64,000 nt of DNA from Hydrangea macrophylla (lineage: Eukaryota; Streptophyta; Magnoliopsida; Cornales; Hydrangeaceae), in the NCBI GenBank assembly GCA_033977485.1, contig CM066985.1, positions 78,311,045-78,375,044 on the forward strand, read 5' to 3'. A model generated the notes under the pieces. That model was not told where the DNA came from and searched no databases. It saw only the letters and a list, made by a program, of their open reading frames with translations. The position numbers and the translations under genes were made by a program. How positions within the stretch are numbered: position 1 is the first letter of the stretch; each line of letters opens with the position of its first letter. Positions 22,070 to 34,097 of this stretch are shown in pieces.

Positions 22070-23647
22070 TGTCGCGACTTATTCTACAAGATGACCCTGC
22101 TCGATCAGTTTTTCTATGGCTATCTTCAACTTGAAGCAATCCTCTGTGTTATGGCCGTGGTCTCTATGAAAGCGGCAAAACTTATCCCGATTCCTCTTAC
22201 CGGGCGGGGCTTTTAGTTTTGCCGGTTGTTGAAGTAACCTCTACACCTCGGCGGCGGCTATAACCTCGTGGATTGGTCGAGACAGAGGTGTGAAGGCGAT
22301 CTGTGGCTGATCCCGAGCTCCTCTCTGTTGGTCTTGCCTTTGCTTTTTTACTGGGCCCTTCTCAGAGCCCTCACGCCTCCGTTTGGCCTTCGGGGACTCA
22401 TCTCCCACGAAGCCAGAGTGTTTGGACTTCAGGAATTCTTCTATGTCTATATATTTTCCGACCCTCTCCGAGAGCTCCACCAGGGTTGCCGGTCGGTCTC
22501 GATGGAACGACGTAGCAACCTTGGTGTGTTGAACCCCGGAGCAGAGAGCCACGATGGTTGCTGTTTCGTTCAAATTGCGGATCTGGAGCCTCTAATGATT
22601 GAAGCAATCCACATACTCCCTTAGGGATTCGCCCTAGTGCTGCTTGATAGTCAATAGCTGAGTGTCCGATTGCGACCGGTCGAGCATCCCTACGAACTGG
22701 CTAATGAACATCTTGCTCAGCGTCTTGAAGTCATCAACCGTTCGGGGCTTGAGGGCGTGGAATCACTGCACGGCTAGCCCCTTGAGAGTGCTGGGAAAGG
22801 CCAGGCACAACAATTTATCGACAGTGGTGACCAACGCCATCTGGGCCCTGTAGGTGTGAATGTGATCCACTGGGCTCCCTGTCCAGTCATAAGAACTGAG
22901 ATGCGGTGGCTTAAACTTCTGCGGGATGGAGAATCCGGTGATCCGAGCAGTATAGAGCGACTCGGTCTCCGTGTTGGTATGGTCAGGACGCTGTTTACGG
23001 CTCAATTGCTCGATCTATTTTTGCAAGCTCTGGATTTGAGCATTCACGTCTTCCCGTTCGGTCTTCCTGTCAATGTCCGAGCAGTAAGTCGAATTAGACG
23101 ACGAGGCTTCCTCTTCGAAGTGTGTTGACCTCGGGGATAGAACCCGGCTCCGGCTCCGGCTCCGGGTAATCGTATGCCTAAGATCTCCTCGACTCCGGGC
23201 CGGAGGGTCTTTGGTTGATTCCCGGGGCTTTGGCCCTGATCCCTCCTCCCTGGTGGTGCGGCACCTGTTGATGATGTCTCTGGCATCTTCCACCCGACGA
23301 GGATTGGTACGAGCTCACCGCCTGGGGCACTTGGGCGCTCTGCTACGGTCACCATCCCGGGAGTGTTCCCAATCTGACGGGGATACCGGGGCGGAGTGGG
23401 TATGGTTCCAGACTCTTTCGGGCTCCCGGTCGGGGGCACTCTTCCCGGTCTGGTTCTCTGATTGACGGCGCTCCTCCTGCAAGGACAACAACGCTTCGAT
23501 TTGCTGCTGGGTTTGTCGTTGGCCTTCCAAGAGTTGTGCGAGCGCCGCTGTCAACTGCTCGGAAGTCATGGAGGCGGCCTGCTGCTCAAGCTGCAAGTTT
23601 TCCTGACTGACCAGAGCAGTGTTCTTCTTACCCGTCTTCGGCGACAT
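22070..23647 (-). pseudogene. Tat element gag
   Basis: A nucleocapsid precursor. The likely ATG is at 23645-23647, about 40 bp from the PBS. In order: a Gln-rich coiled-coil-like N-terminus (EQQAASMTSEQL), a charged RS/RD-rich stretch, the retrotransposon gag core (FPSTLKGLAVQ near 22770; FHRDRPATLVEL near 22500), a basic linker, and a knuckle-like CRFHRDHGHNTEDC near 22125-22170. Several frameshifts and stops break it into at least four open pieces. Confidence 0.83.
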
Positions 23648-23689
23648 GTGATCAGTCAAGGATTATGTTGATGAGGAACTTGTCGCTTC

Positions 23690-23707
23690 TTCCCACAAAC
23701 GGCTCCA
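23690..23707 (-). other. Primer-binding site of the Tat element
   Basis: On the minus strand, three bases after the 5' LTR, the sequence reads TGGAGCCGTTTGTGGGAA. It resembles the TGGCGCCGT-type primer-binding sites of Tat elements. The cognate tRNA was not determined. Confidence 0.6.
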
Positions 23708-23710
23708 AAC

Positions 23711-24325
23711 TGATGATGCCGAAAATTGGTAAGAGGGATTAAGAATAGAGATATGGTGACATAATCAATTGTGTGTGGTTTGGCCCCGTTAATGAGGTGA
23801 CCTACATCCACAGGTGCATCAGTGCACTTTACTAGCAGATCACCGACGGGCCTGGTGAGCCAACAATTGGGTGGCACTGCCAGTAATACCGGCCAGGTGT
23901 ATGCGTATGGGATGAGTGTATGTGCTATTCTTTAAGTTAAGAATGCGATCCCCTTTAATGGGGGTGGGTGGCCCCTTTTATAGGTGCCAGAGACCACTCG
24001 CAAAAGGCAACTCAATATATAAAAGCCCCATCTAATTACAAGTTGATGAGCATAAATCATGAGAGGTTTCCTAAATGGCTTAGGAAACTATTTACACATT
24101 CCATTAGTCTTCTGACTGATTTAGGAAACTACTGAGCAGCTTGGCTGTCAAACTGCACCTCGTGGAGAGCTGCTCCGCCGCATGCCTAGGCTGTGCGAGC
24201 ATACCGAGCGGTTGCCCTCGAAAAACTTCAGGATCGGTGGGCCACAAGCTCCCTGTCCGGATAATCCGGGTCCTTTGCTGCTGACGTGGAGGCTGGACTG
24301 TAGCAGAATATTTCTGGGCGTTTTA
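23711..24325 (-). repeat. 5' LTR of the Tat-type element
   Basis: A direct repeat of 10328-10943. Its right end reads GGGCGTTTTA instead of GGGCGTGTCA, so the terminal CA has become TA. The target duplication ATAAT follows at 24326-24330. Confidence 0.92.
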
Positions 24326-24330
24326 ATAAT

Positions 24331-24613
24331 AAATCCTTTTGCCATATTTCTAGGCAGAATCTTGGGCTTAATGGAAGTTGACAAAGCCTAATAGTTGTGA
24401 GTGAACAGCTCGAGGCTGCAACTTCTGCAATGACCCGACCTCGGACCAGGGGTGGAGCTTTAGATGGACAGACAGGACCATAGTTTCCCCAAACACTTAG
24501 AAATTGTTTAGTGTAGGTATGGTAAAAAATAAAATAGAGCAGTCAAATTAATTAGATTGGCCCCTCTTAACTATTTACCATGTATTTTACCTTACCTTAG
24601 TATATTCCTCAAC
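24331..24613. other. Unassigned sequence between the Tat element and the TIR element
   Basis: No ORF or repeat family is recognised. It should be the continuation of the MES 3' flank, because the ATAAT duplication joins 10327 to 24331. Confidence 0.5.
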
Positions 24614-25281
24614 GGCCCGTTTGGTTCATGGATTCTTAGGCTGAATTTTGATTCCACCCTAAGATTACTAGTAATCTTAAAAGTGATGGAGTCTATCTTT
24701 TGTTACTTTTTTTTTTTTTCGAATTTCCAACCGTTCTTCTATTGTTTTGTACATACTTTCTTTCCTTTTCTCTATTCCTGCCTTACATTCAATGATTTTC
24801 TTTCTTTCCCTCTCTTCCCTTCTTGCTCTTTTACCTTCAAGCTTTTTCTCTTCTTTTTTTTCTTTTCATAAGTAACTTCACATAACAACTTTTCTCTAAT
24901 CACATGCTTCAACAATTTAGTCACATTGAATAATCAATAGGATTCATTGAAGTCAAGGCATATAATCAGATGTTTCTATAGGGTGACTGTCGGCACTTTG
25001 TGGCCGGAGTGTCTCCCCGGATCCGTTGTGGCCCTCCGGTGGAATGTGTTAGTGTCTAAAGAATGTGTCAGATTGATCATGTGGTCCTATTGTGCTGTTA
25101 GAGCAAACGTGGTGGAGTGCATTGGTGACTAAGATTGTGCCATTCTGATCATGTTTTTCTTTTTGTGATTTCGTGTATATGTGGTGGAGTGTGCTAGTGG
25201 TTAAAACTCATGGCTGATTGATCCTATTTTATACAGTGTTGCGTGTATACGTGTGGGTGTATGGTTTGTTTCGGTCTAGCC

Positions 25282-26558
25282 ATGGAGGCCGACTTACACA
25301 GACTGTTGAGTAATTTAGTTCTGACAGATATGGAGAAGTGTGAGATTTAGATTGATCGCCAAGATGTACTATGACTGGATGAGAAATATGATCGCTGCTT
25401 AGTGGGCTTCCTCCTTGTGCCGCGAACTATTAGTGAAGAAGCTATTCGTAAAACGCTACTACGATTATGGAAAGGTAAAGGCTATGATATTCGGGTGGTA
25501 GAAGAAAACAAGTTCTTGCTCGCTTTCAATGATGTGAAGGACAAGCGCAGGGTTTTGTCCATGGAGCCTTGGTCTTTTTGATAGCCATCTTCTCGCACTA
25601 CGGGAGATTGATCCGAGGGTTCCGTTATCAAAACACTCACCCGACACGGTTACACTATGGTTGTAGATCCACGATCTTCTATTTGGCAGCATGACAGAGG
25701 AGGTTGGGAGAAAGGTGGGCGCTATGGCGGGGGTTGTGGTATGTGTGGACTCTGATGAGGGAGGCATTGGGTTGGGCGATTATTTACGGGTACGTGTGAG
25801 AGTTGATCTAACTAAACCATTGGTACGAGGAGCAACTATCTCTCTTGAGGGGAAGACATTGTGGGTTCGTTTTCGATATGAGCGGCTACCATCATTTTGC
25901 TTCCGTTGTAGCATCATGGGGCATGCAGATCGTGACTATGAGGATGGAGCTTTTGAGCAATTTCGTAATGCACCACATTCCACCCAGTATGGCCCTTGGT
26001 TAAGGGCTTCTGTCGGGTTCGAGGGGGGTCACAACCAACGAAAGGTAAGGGTAATGGAGATTAATGCATCTGATGAAGTTGAGCTTGGGGAGAAGTCGGG
26101 TGGAGATGAGCCTCCTTCTCTGGTGGAGATAAGCTGGAGGCTCAAGTGAGCCCGAATGAACGATTTGAGAATTTTGTAATGGACGGCAATGAGAGACATC
26201 TGAACCTGCTAGCAAAATGGCGAGTATAGAAACCAATATAATAGAGGCCGTGAATGTAAGTCCCCCAGCCAAGAAGTGTGGTTCTAAACAGTTGATGGAA
26301 GTGCCCGTGGAAGCTCATATGGTGGCTTTGCATGGTAAGGACACGGAGGGCCCACACCCCACAAAATGGAGGAGACGGGATAGAATGGTGATCCGCAACT
26401 CCAACGATGCTGATCGGGAAATGGATATTAGTGGTAGTAAGTGTTTTGGAAGAGGATGGTTTGGAGTTGACTCTATCTCAGATAGCGAAGAAGAGTCGTC
26501 TCGAGAATTTGTTTATGCATCCAGAGGCAGTCGCTGCGGAGCAGGACCGCCTATCCCA
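25282..26558 (+). pseudogene. LINE ORF1: DUF4283 plus zinc-knuckle protein
   Basis: ATG at 25282, then a DUF4283-type domain (CLVGFLLVPR, YDIRVVEENKFLLAF, RVLSMEPWSF), then RYERLPSFCFRC with a CCHC-type knuckle near 25890-25940. The last ligand is Tyr instead of Cys (HADRDY where the family has HxDRDC), so the knuckle is damaged. There are TAG and TGA stops near 25349, 25370 and 25580 and a frame change near 26150. In plant L1 elements ORF1 is the RNA-binding partner of the reverse transcriptase. Confidence 0.82.
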
Positions 26559-29500
26559 ATGAGTTGGATATGTTAGAACTGCCGTGGGCTTGGGAACCCA
26601 CGCGTAGTTCGTGCGTTGCGCTTTCTGGTGCACTCGAAAGATCCCACCTTTTTGTTCCTAGCGTAAACAAAATTAGTTTCAGCAAGTATGAACAGTTTGA
26701 GTAAGTCACTTGGCTTCACTGGTTGCGTGTCTATTAGTAGTGTGGGATGTAGTGTGGGGATAGCTTTGTTCTGGAAGGGAAATTTGGGAGTTACTCTGCA
26801 AAGCTACTCTCAATACCATATTGATATCGAAGTGGATGGGGGAGCCAGGTTAGGAAAATGGCGACAAACGGGGTTTTATGGGCACCCAGATCATTCTAAG
26901 AGGAAATTTACATGGAACCTTCTACACAGATTGGCTGGGAACTCTTGACTACCTTGGGTGGTGGGTGGGGACTTCAATGAAATCATGGGTGGTTGGGAAA
27001 AGGTTGGGGGAAGGGCAAGAGATCGGGCTCTGATTGATAGGTTCCGGGACACCTTGGACTTTTGTGGGCTTAAGGATCTCTACTTTAGGGGGGGGGGAAA
27101 GTTTACGTGGTAGGATGATTGTTTCTCTGGAAATTTAATTCAAGAACGGTTGGATAGATTTGTGGCTTCGGCTGAATGGAGACAATGTCACCCTAATTTC
27201 TCGGTCCTTCATCTTACGTCATCTAGTTCAGATCATTATCCTATTCAGCTGTGACTCGAGAGTGTCACGGAAAGGGCCTTGAGGCAAAAGGTGATGTTGT
27301 TCCATTTTGAGGCCATGTGGACTCGGCATGATGATTGTAGCAGGGTTATTTCTGAGGCTTGGGATGAGGTTGGTAGGGGTGGAGGTGGGGCAATGAAAAA
27401 AATCTCTAGATGTGGTGAGGCTTTAACCTTATGGAACCGAACCACTTTTGGAAATATCCAGCGCAATATACGTTCAAAAATGGCAGAACTTAGTAGGGTT
27501 AGAAATTCTAGATTGGCAGACGTTGGGGGTATCAGAGAAAGGGAACTACAAAACGAGATTAATGGACTAATTGAGACTGAAGAGATAATGTGGCGTCAAC
27601 ACTCAAGGGTCTGCTGGTTGCGTGCTGGGGATTCTAATACAGCTTTCTTTCATCAAAAGGCCTCTCAACGGCGGAAACGCAACTGTATCACGAGTGTGGA
27701 GGATTGCCAAAACATATTTGTACATTAGTTTCAGAATTTATTTCTTGCAAATAATGTATCGGGTGTGGAGGAATTTATTAGGCCAGTCAGTCAAAGAGTT
27801 ACGAATGCGATGAACGAGTTGTTGCTGTGTGAGGTTTCGGCAGAGGAGGTTAAGAAAGCTGTCTTCCAAATGCACCCGAATAAAGCCCTGGATCCGAATG
27901 GAATGTCCCCTCTGTTCTTCCAAACATACTGGAGTGTTGTCGGCCATGATATTGTTTCGTGTGTTCAAGATTTTTTTTAAAAATGGGTCCCTCCTGAATG
28001 GCCTCAACTTCACTCATATTATTTTGGTTCCGAAGGTAAATGAACCGAAATGGGTGTCCGAGTTCAGGCCAATCAGTCTTTGTAACGTGGTGTACAAAAT
28101 TATTTCCAAAGTGTTGGCGAACCGATTAAAGGTGTGTCTACCGCACATTATCTCTGACTCGCAAAGTGCCTTTGTTCTAGGGAGACAAATCACAGATAAT
28201 GTTTTGGTTGCTTTCGAGACTATGCATCATCTAAAGTCCCGTACTAGGGGTAAATCGGCGTTTATGGCTTTGAAGCTGGATATGAGTAAAGCGTATGATA
28301 GGGTGGAATGGCCTTTCCTTAGAACTATTTTGCTTTGACAGAGGTTCTACGAGAGATGGGTTACTCTAATTATGGAGTGCGTGGAGTCGGTCTCGTTCTC
28401 AGTGCTTTTCAACAGTCAACCTACACAGAAATTTTGGCCTTCTCGAGGGATACGCCAAGGTGATCCACTGTCTCCTTATTTATTTATTATTGTTGCTGAG
28501 GCCCTTTCATTGACTATTGCCCAAGCCCGTACTCAGAATATAATTGAAGGTGTTAGGTTGGGCCGAAATGGGCCAGATATTACCCACTTGTTTTTTGCAG
28601 ATGATAGTCTACTTTTGTACAGGGCTACGGTACAAGAATGTGAAGCCGTTCTCATGATTCTGCAAAACTATGCTAATGCTTCGGGCCAACAGATTAATAT
28701 AAATAAGTCTTGTAATTTTTTTAGCCCTAACACGAGGCCTGATGTGGTTACTGATATCCGAACTCTACTTAGAGTCCAAGATCTTGCCCTACATGATAAG
28801 TATTTAGGGCTACCTTCTTTTGTTGGCCGAAACAAGAAGAGCATCTTTCAATCTTTAAAGACCCAGATTGGGAAAAAGGTGTACAGGTGGAAGGAAAAAG
28901 CTCTATCTCGCGACGGTAAAAAGGTTCTTATAAAAGCAGTCGCACAGGCTATCCCGGGGTATGGTATGTCGTGCTTCAAGCTACCTGGTTCAATTATCAG
29001 AGATATCACCCGTTCGGTTGGTAGCTTTTGGTGGGTCAAGAAAGGTAATAATCGGAAAATACACTGGATCAAATGGGAAAGGTTATGTAGATCTAAAGTT
29101 GATGGCCGAATCGGTTTTCGTGATTTCGACGCCTTTAATGATGCCATGCTAGTAAGCAAGCATGGAGAATTTTGAAGAACCCTGAATCCTTAGTGCACCG
29201 CGTTTACAAATCGAAGTATTTTCCAAACAGGAATTTTTAGATGCTATGTTGGGGAATTATCCATCCTTTACTTGGCGTAGTATTTGGGGCGCAATTAAAC
29301 TTTGGCGATTGGGTATTCGGTGGAGAGTGGGCAATGGGCGTGACATTCGAATTGGCCAAGATCCTTGGTTACCCCGACCTTCTACATTTAAACCGTTCAC
29401 CCCGAGGGAACATTTTATTAGTAACAGTCCGGTGTGTGACCTCATTGATGCGGAGTCAGGCCAGTGGGATATGGATAGTGTCAGGGCCTTGTTTTGGATG

Positions 29501-30640
29501 GATGATGCTGAGGCTATTCTGCACATTTCCCTTGCTAGTGGGAGATGCAAAGATCGAATAATTTGGCACTGGCATGCCTGGGGTACTTTCATTGTTCGGT
29601 CGGCCTACTTTCTTGCTCTTGCACACAAAACTGGGAACAGAGTCTCCTCTTCTTCTAATTCGAATAGCTTTCCGTGGTGTAAACTTTGGGCAAGCAGGGT
29701 CCCTTGTAAGGTGAAACACTTCATCTGGCATGCTGTGCATGAATTTTTACCTTGTGGGGAGGTGCTAAAACGTCGTCGTGTGACTGACACGGGGCAATGC
29801 TTATCTTGTAGGGTTGAGGATGAGTCGGTCTCCCATGCCTTGGTTGGGTGTTTTAAAGCGAAAGACTTGTGGTGTAAAATCTTTAATGCCGAATTCTACT
29901 CTCAAGGTATGCGTTTGCGTTTTGGGGATTGGTTGGGGGCGATTCTGAAGAGTGACGATGTTGTGGTCATTCAGAAATTTTTAATCTGTGCGTAGGTCAT
30001 CTGGAATAATCGAAACAAGTGGGTTATGAAGGGGATTTGTAGAGACGTTGGGAGTGCGGCTGATATATCAGAGATTGATTATGCTTTTGACGGGAGGCTT
30101 CTCGTAACTCCTCTCAATGGAGGAAGGGCTGTAGTACTGCAACGGGTTTGTTGGAAACCCCCAATACTAGGTTTGTTAAAGCTTAATGTGGATGGAGCTG
30201 TGTTTTGTGATCTTTGGGGTGTGGGGCTGGGAGGCGTGCTTTGGGACCATGATGGTAGCGTTTACCTTGCTTTCTCAGAGTTTGTGCCGGGGAAGTTGGA
30301 TGCTATGACGGTTGAATGCATGGCGTTGTGGCGGGCTACGATTGTTGTGATTGAGGCGGGGTTTCAAAATTTCATGGTGGAGTCGAATTCGTTAATGCTT
30401 GTCAATCATCTCTCTAACCACGATTACTCGCTTGCTTCGTATTGACATTTCATCGAGGACATAGCCCGTTTAGTTGATGGTTTTGTGGATACCAAGTTTG
30501 TGCATGTCAAACATGATGGTAACGTGGTGGCACATGAATTAGCAAAGCTTGCAAAGGTTTTCAAATGTTTTAGAGTCTGGCTTGAGGAATATCCTCTCCA
30601 AGTCGAACACTTTGTAATGTTTGATTCCAATCCTTCGTAA
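26559..30640 (+). pseudogene. LINE ORF2: endonuclease, reverse transcriptase and RNase H
   Basis: It starts MSWIC, then TAG at 26574 where L1 proteins have Trp, then NCRGLGNP. The endonuclease runs to about 27250 (GGDFNEI; SSSDHYPI). RT runs 27765-29175 ([38 protein letters not shown], catalytic FADD near 28597). A zf-RVT domain (29680-29870: FSWCKLWASRVPCKVKHFIWH, then CxxC and HALVGC-like ligands) precedes an RNase H domain (LNVDGA near 30185; ending RDG/NVVAHELAKLA near 30520-30550). More than ten stops or frameshifts are spread along it, including TGA near 30444 in place of Trp. Confidence 0.88.
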
Positions 30641-31089
30641 TATATTGCTCTTTTGTTGATAAAAAAAAATATATATTCTTGTTTGGTTAACAGATTATTC
30701 ATTGAATTGTGGGTCCCATTAGATTTAGAATTCACCCAAAGTTGGAAAATAGGGTGGATTCTAAATCCTATTTTGGAGGTGGTATCCTCAAATATTACTG
30801 GGGTTTTGGTTTTCTAATTTCATACTACCTAATTAGCCCTTATATTTGTGGAAGGTATAAGTTAACATCATTCCTATTATGGATAGCTTTCAAGAGTAGT
30901 TTATGTATTTAACATAATTCCTATTTCATTTTCCTTGACCCAACCAAACACTGGATTCTAAATTCACCTAGGATTCCGCTCGTGAACCAAACTCTTTGCA
31001 AAGATTCAGATTCTTAGTAAATTGATTACTAGTATTATGATTCCTGGTAATTAGAATCTACCTAAAATAATCCATGAATCAAACGGGCC

Positions 31090-31655
31090 AATTCAAAAGA
31101 GAGACCAACACGAAATAATTGTGTTACACGTATTCTTTGGTTTTTTTTCAAATCAAAACCTACCCAGCCATAACTCCTTCAACTAATACATATTGTTTGG
31201 GATATACGGTTTGCTTAATGACATCCATAGAATGATTTATGTCAATTTACATATAGCAAAACTAATAACTGTAATTTAATTAACTTTAAACCTCCAATAA
31301 AAAAGAGTAGTTGTTGATCCAATAAATCCAACTCACTCCAAATGTTTGGTCCAACACATTTTTTTAATTTAACGTCAGTACAAGCTTTAAAAGTAAAAAT
31401 ATGCAATCAAACGTTAATATCGAAAAAGAAAGTGAAGGTAATGCAAACCAAAAAAAAAAAAAAAGAGGGGGGGGGGGGGGGGGGGGGTGGGGTTGTGGGG
31501 GGGAATAATATGAACAAATTCACCAAAAAAAAAATAAAATTGGTAGCCTTTTTACTACTGGACCTAATGATCATAAGCTCCGCCCCAAGGTGAAGCTTTT
31601 AGACTCCACCCCTGCCTGGGGACACCAATCCCTGAGCTTGGGTTTAGCTTCACCT
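31090..31655. other. AT-rich unassigned stretch with a long G run
   Basis: No gene is recognised. It contains poly-A (31450-31464) next to G21 at 31467-31487 and further G runs to 31502. The last 100 bp contain GGTGAAGC and GAGCTTGGG phrases but no clear element. Confidence 0.5.
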
Positions 31656-32459
31656 TGTTGGACAAAAATTGGTTTTGGCCATGTTTGAGGTCAAATAAAT
31701 GTGGGATCCATTTAGAGTTTGAATGGGGTTTTTGTGAGTTTATGTTCTCGTCCATGAGGAGATGAACTTTGGATATTTACATGTCCAAAATCATTGTTGA
31801 GTGAATGATAAATTAATCCATTTAATACATATAGATAATGTACATTGATGGATAATGCACATACAAAGATGAATTATGTACATATATGACTGAATTCATA
31901 GATGAATCATATGCATACATGAATGAATCTATAGATGCATAATGTATATACATGGATAATGTACATACATGGATGAATCCATAGATGCATAATGTACATT
32001 CATGGATGAATCCACAGATACATAATGTACATCCAATGAATCCTCTCTCCCTTAGTCCTGTATATTTTGAGCTTTCTCCTCAGAAATATAGTCAGAAAAA
32101 ACAAGATTTCTTTTCTTCCTTCCAGTTTTCATCCATAAGAGAGTTATAAGCATAATTGGTTCACTGGAACGGTAGCACACCATGCTTGTCAACCGTTGTT
32201 GCCGTTGTATTCTGGGAGACGAACACCGAAGAAATCCTCAAGCATTTTTGGTGAGGTGGCGAATCTATTTTAATGAAACTGTGTAAATCACTGGCCTCGG
32301 TTTGCATTTCTATTTTAGTTTTTGGTTTTTCAATTGTAATTGCTGTAATTCTATTTCTATTTCTATTTTTTTTAATTTCCTTTTCCTTCTATTTTCACCA
32401 AGTGTATCTTACGGATCTGTTTGCTAGTTTCGAATATTAATATGTAAAATTTTCCAACA
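31656..32459 (+). repeat. Copia-type LTR, relative of the solo LTR at 19766
   Basis: It runs TGTTGGACAA...TTTTCCAACA, 804 bp. It shares with 19766-20805 the start (GGTTTTGGCCATGTTT), the CATGAGGAGATGAA segment and the GGTGAGGCGGCGAAT-like segment near 32245. A gag fragment lies 240 bp downstream on the same strand, so it is probably the 5' LTR of a truncated element. No PBS is recognisable. The flanks CACCT and ATCTT do not match. Confidence 0.8.
31835..32035 (+). repeat. GATGAATC/ATAATGTACAT minisatellite inside the copia LTR
   Basis: Irregular repeats of ATAATGTACAT, CATGGATGAATCC and ATAGATGCATAATGTA over about 200 bp. The related LTR at 19766 lacks this array, so it expanded in one copy or lineage. 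Confidence 0.75.
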
Positions 32460-32698
32460 ATCTTTAACCAATTCGTATATATTCAAAGAAAAAAAAACAG
32501 ATTCGGATTGAAAACAGTATTTTTTCTCTCTAAAAGGAAATTAATGTTCTAAGTAGAATTATTTTTGAAACAAAAACAATTTGGTTGGTTTCAAAAACAA
32601 AACTGTTTTCTTTTACAAAATTGTTATAGAATCATAAAAGGGAATAATTCGATCCTTCTTTTTTTTTTTGTTTTGGATTTAGTTTTTCTTAATCTCCT

Positions 32699-32970
32699 TT
32701 GATGGTAATTGTACAAATGGCAACCGGAAATGATGGTGTGAACACCGACAGTGCTAATGGTGAAAAGACTAACACCGTGATGATTGGTTCGGTTTCTGTG
32801 AAGGTTCATTTAGTCCAAACGGTTCCTGTGAATCATGGGGAGAAACCCAAGAAATTCAATGGAGTGGATTTCAAAAGATGGTAGCAAAAGATGCTGTTTT
32901 TATCTTACTACCCTGAACCTTGCGAGGTTCTTGAAGGAGGATGCTCATGTTCAAAATGAGAACGAACAAG
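32699..32970 (+). pseudogene. Copia gag N-terminal fragment
   Basis: It encodes HGEKPKKFNGVDFKRW, then a TAG near 32882, then QKMLF and, after a frameshift, remnants of a gag domain typical of copia elements. It is cut off at 32971 by the chromovirus LTR that starts at 32972. Confidence 0.68.
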
Positions 32971-33138
32971 ATGTCACACCCCGACATAGCATAAATATGG
33001 AAAGCATCTAATTTCCTTATGGACCCGTAGGTCGCGACAGTTTGAAGGATCATTTCCGTCCCAAACGTCAAACAATATAATATTACAAATCAGAGTAGAG
33101 AAATCAAGACTTACAAAATTTTACCAATTTAATAATAA

Positions 33139-34097
33139 GGGTAAATTACACAAACCTCCCCTGAGGTTTGCCTTAATTACACGAACGTCCCCTGAGGTTT
33201 CGAAAATTACACGGACCTCCCTCGAGGTTTGTAATTTGGTAACAAAACGCCCCTCCTATAATGGTCCGTTAGTTTTTTTTACATTAGTCCCCCTGAAAAT
33301 TACAATTAGCCCCCCCTAATATTATAAAATTATCATACTAAGCCCCATTTCTCTTACATTTTTGTGCTAATTATAAAATCCCTCCTCGTTCCTATGTTTT
33401 TGGGTTAATTTTTTTAGCATTAATTTATATCTACACAAAATACATATAAATAGGTCCACAAAAAAAAATTTCCCCGAACAAACCTCTGTCAAGCCCCGCC
33501 TGTATTAATTTTCTAGATCCGCCCCTACCCCTATGCTTCAAAATGATATCCTTTAACCCACATATGTGAGGCTAATTTTGGGCTTAAAGGATATCATTGC
33601 TCCCTTAAAGAGAGTTAACCCCAAAATTAACATCACAAAAGGGGTTAAGTGTTTATATTTTTAACCAATTTTAGAATTTTCATCAGCTTTGAGTGAAATC
33701 ATAACAGTTCCATTTTAGTCCACAATCACAGGGGGTTAAGTGTCCACTTTTGAAGCATAGGGCCATGGGCGGATCTAGAAAATTAATACAGGGGGGCTTG
33801 ACAAAGGTTTGTTCGGGGAAAAAAAAATTTTGGACGTATTTATATGTATTTTGTGTAGATATAAATTAATGCTAAAAAAATTAACCCAAAAACATAGGAG
33901 GGAAGAGGGATTTTATAATTAGCACAAAAATATAAGAGAAAGGGGGCTAGCATGACAATGTTATAATATTAGGGGGGCTAATATAAAAAAAACTAACGGA
34001 CCGTTAGGGGAGGGGGTGTTTTTGTTACCTAATTACATACCTCAAGGGAGGTTCGTGTAATTTTTGAAACCTCAGGGGAGGTTTGTGTCATTTACCC
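33139..34097. mobile_element. Foldback (Mutator-like) element with arms of about 400 bp
   Basis: A giant inverted repeat: the left arm runs from GGGTAAATTACACAAACC at 33139 to about 33545, and the right arm from about 33755 to 34097. Matching internal blocks (ATACATATAAATA, CTAGATCCGCCC, CCCCGAACAAACCT) appear in inverted order. The flanks TAATAATAA (33130-33138) and TAATAATTA (34098-34106) match at 8 of 9, fitting the 9-bp duplication of Mutator-like elements. No transposase is present. Confidence 0.85.

Larger units (their letters stand above)
10328..24325 (-). mobile_element. Complete Tat-type Ty3/gypsy LTR retrotransposon (14 kb)
   Basis: Two direct LTRs (10328-10943, 616 bp; 23711-24325, 615 bp) and identical 5-bp target duplications ATAAT (10323-10327; 24326-24330) define both ends. 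Coding remnants gag, PR, RT, RNase H and INT read on the minus strand, so the right LTR is the 5' LTR. A PBS-like site lies at about 23690-23707 and a purine tract beside the left LTR. It also carries a spliced plus-strand gene near the 3' LTR and a tandem repeat, both features known from the Tat lineage (Retand, Grande, Ogre relatives). Two solo LTRs (16941-19181; 19766-20805) inserted later. The right LTR's terminal CA has decayed to TA. All ORFs are broken. Confidence 0.93.
25282..30669 (+). mobile_element. Degraded L1-type LINE
   Basis: A non-LTR retrotransposon with ORF1 (DUF4283 and zinc knuckle), ORF2 (endonuclease, RT, zf-RVT, RNase H) and an A9 tail at 30661-30669 preceded by TTTTGTTGAT. 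The 5' UTR probably starts somewhere in 24952-25281, but no clear 5' boundary is visible. A possible duplication ATTCATTGAA occurs at 24942-24951 and 30697-30706, but it is 27 bp away from the A tail and may be chance. Confidence 0.88.
24614..31089. mobile_element. Non-autonomous TIR element split by a LINE
   Basis: GGCCCGTTTGGTTCATGG at 24614 is inverted at 31072-31089 with one mismatch, and looser inverted similarity continues inward (for example ACTAGTAATC on both sides). The termini resemble PIF/Harbinger or hAT MITE ends. No clear target duplication was found. The element's own sequence appears to be about 24614-24950 and 30670-31089; the middle is an L1-type LINE. Confidence 0.68.

Noticed and set aside
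22268..22624. Plus-strand ORFs over Tat gag
   Set aside because: Opposite-strand shadows of the gag reading frames, which are recognisable on the minus strand.
26000..26272. Minus-strand ORF with a hydrophobic, signal-like N-terminus over LINE ORF1
   Set aside because: It overlaps LINE ORF1 on the other strand and has no recognisable domain or promoter context.
24942..30706. ATTCATTGAA as LINE target duplication
   Set aside because: The right copy lies 27 bp beyond the A tail and the left copy 330 bp before ORF1. Ten AT-rich bases may match by chance, so it is not used as a boundary.
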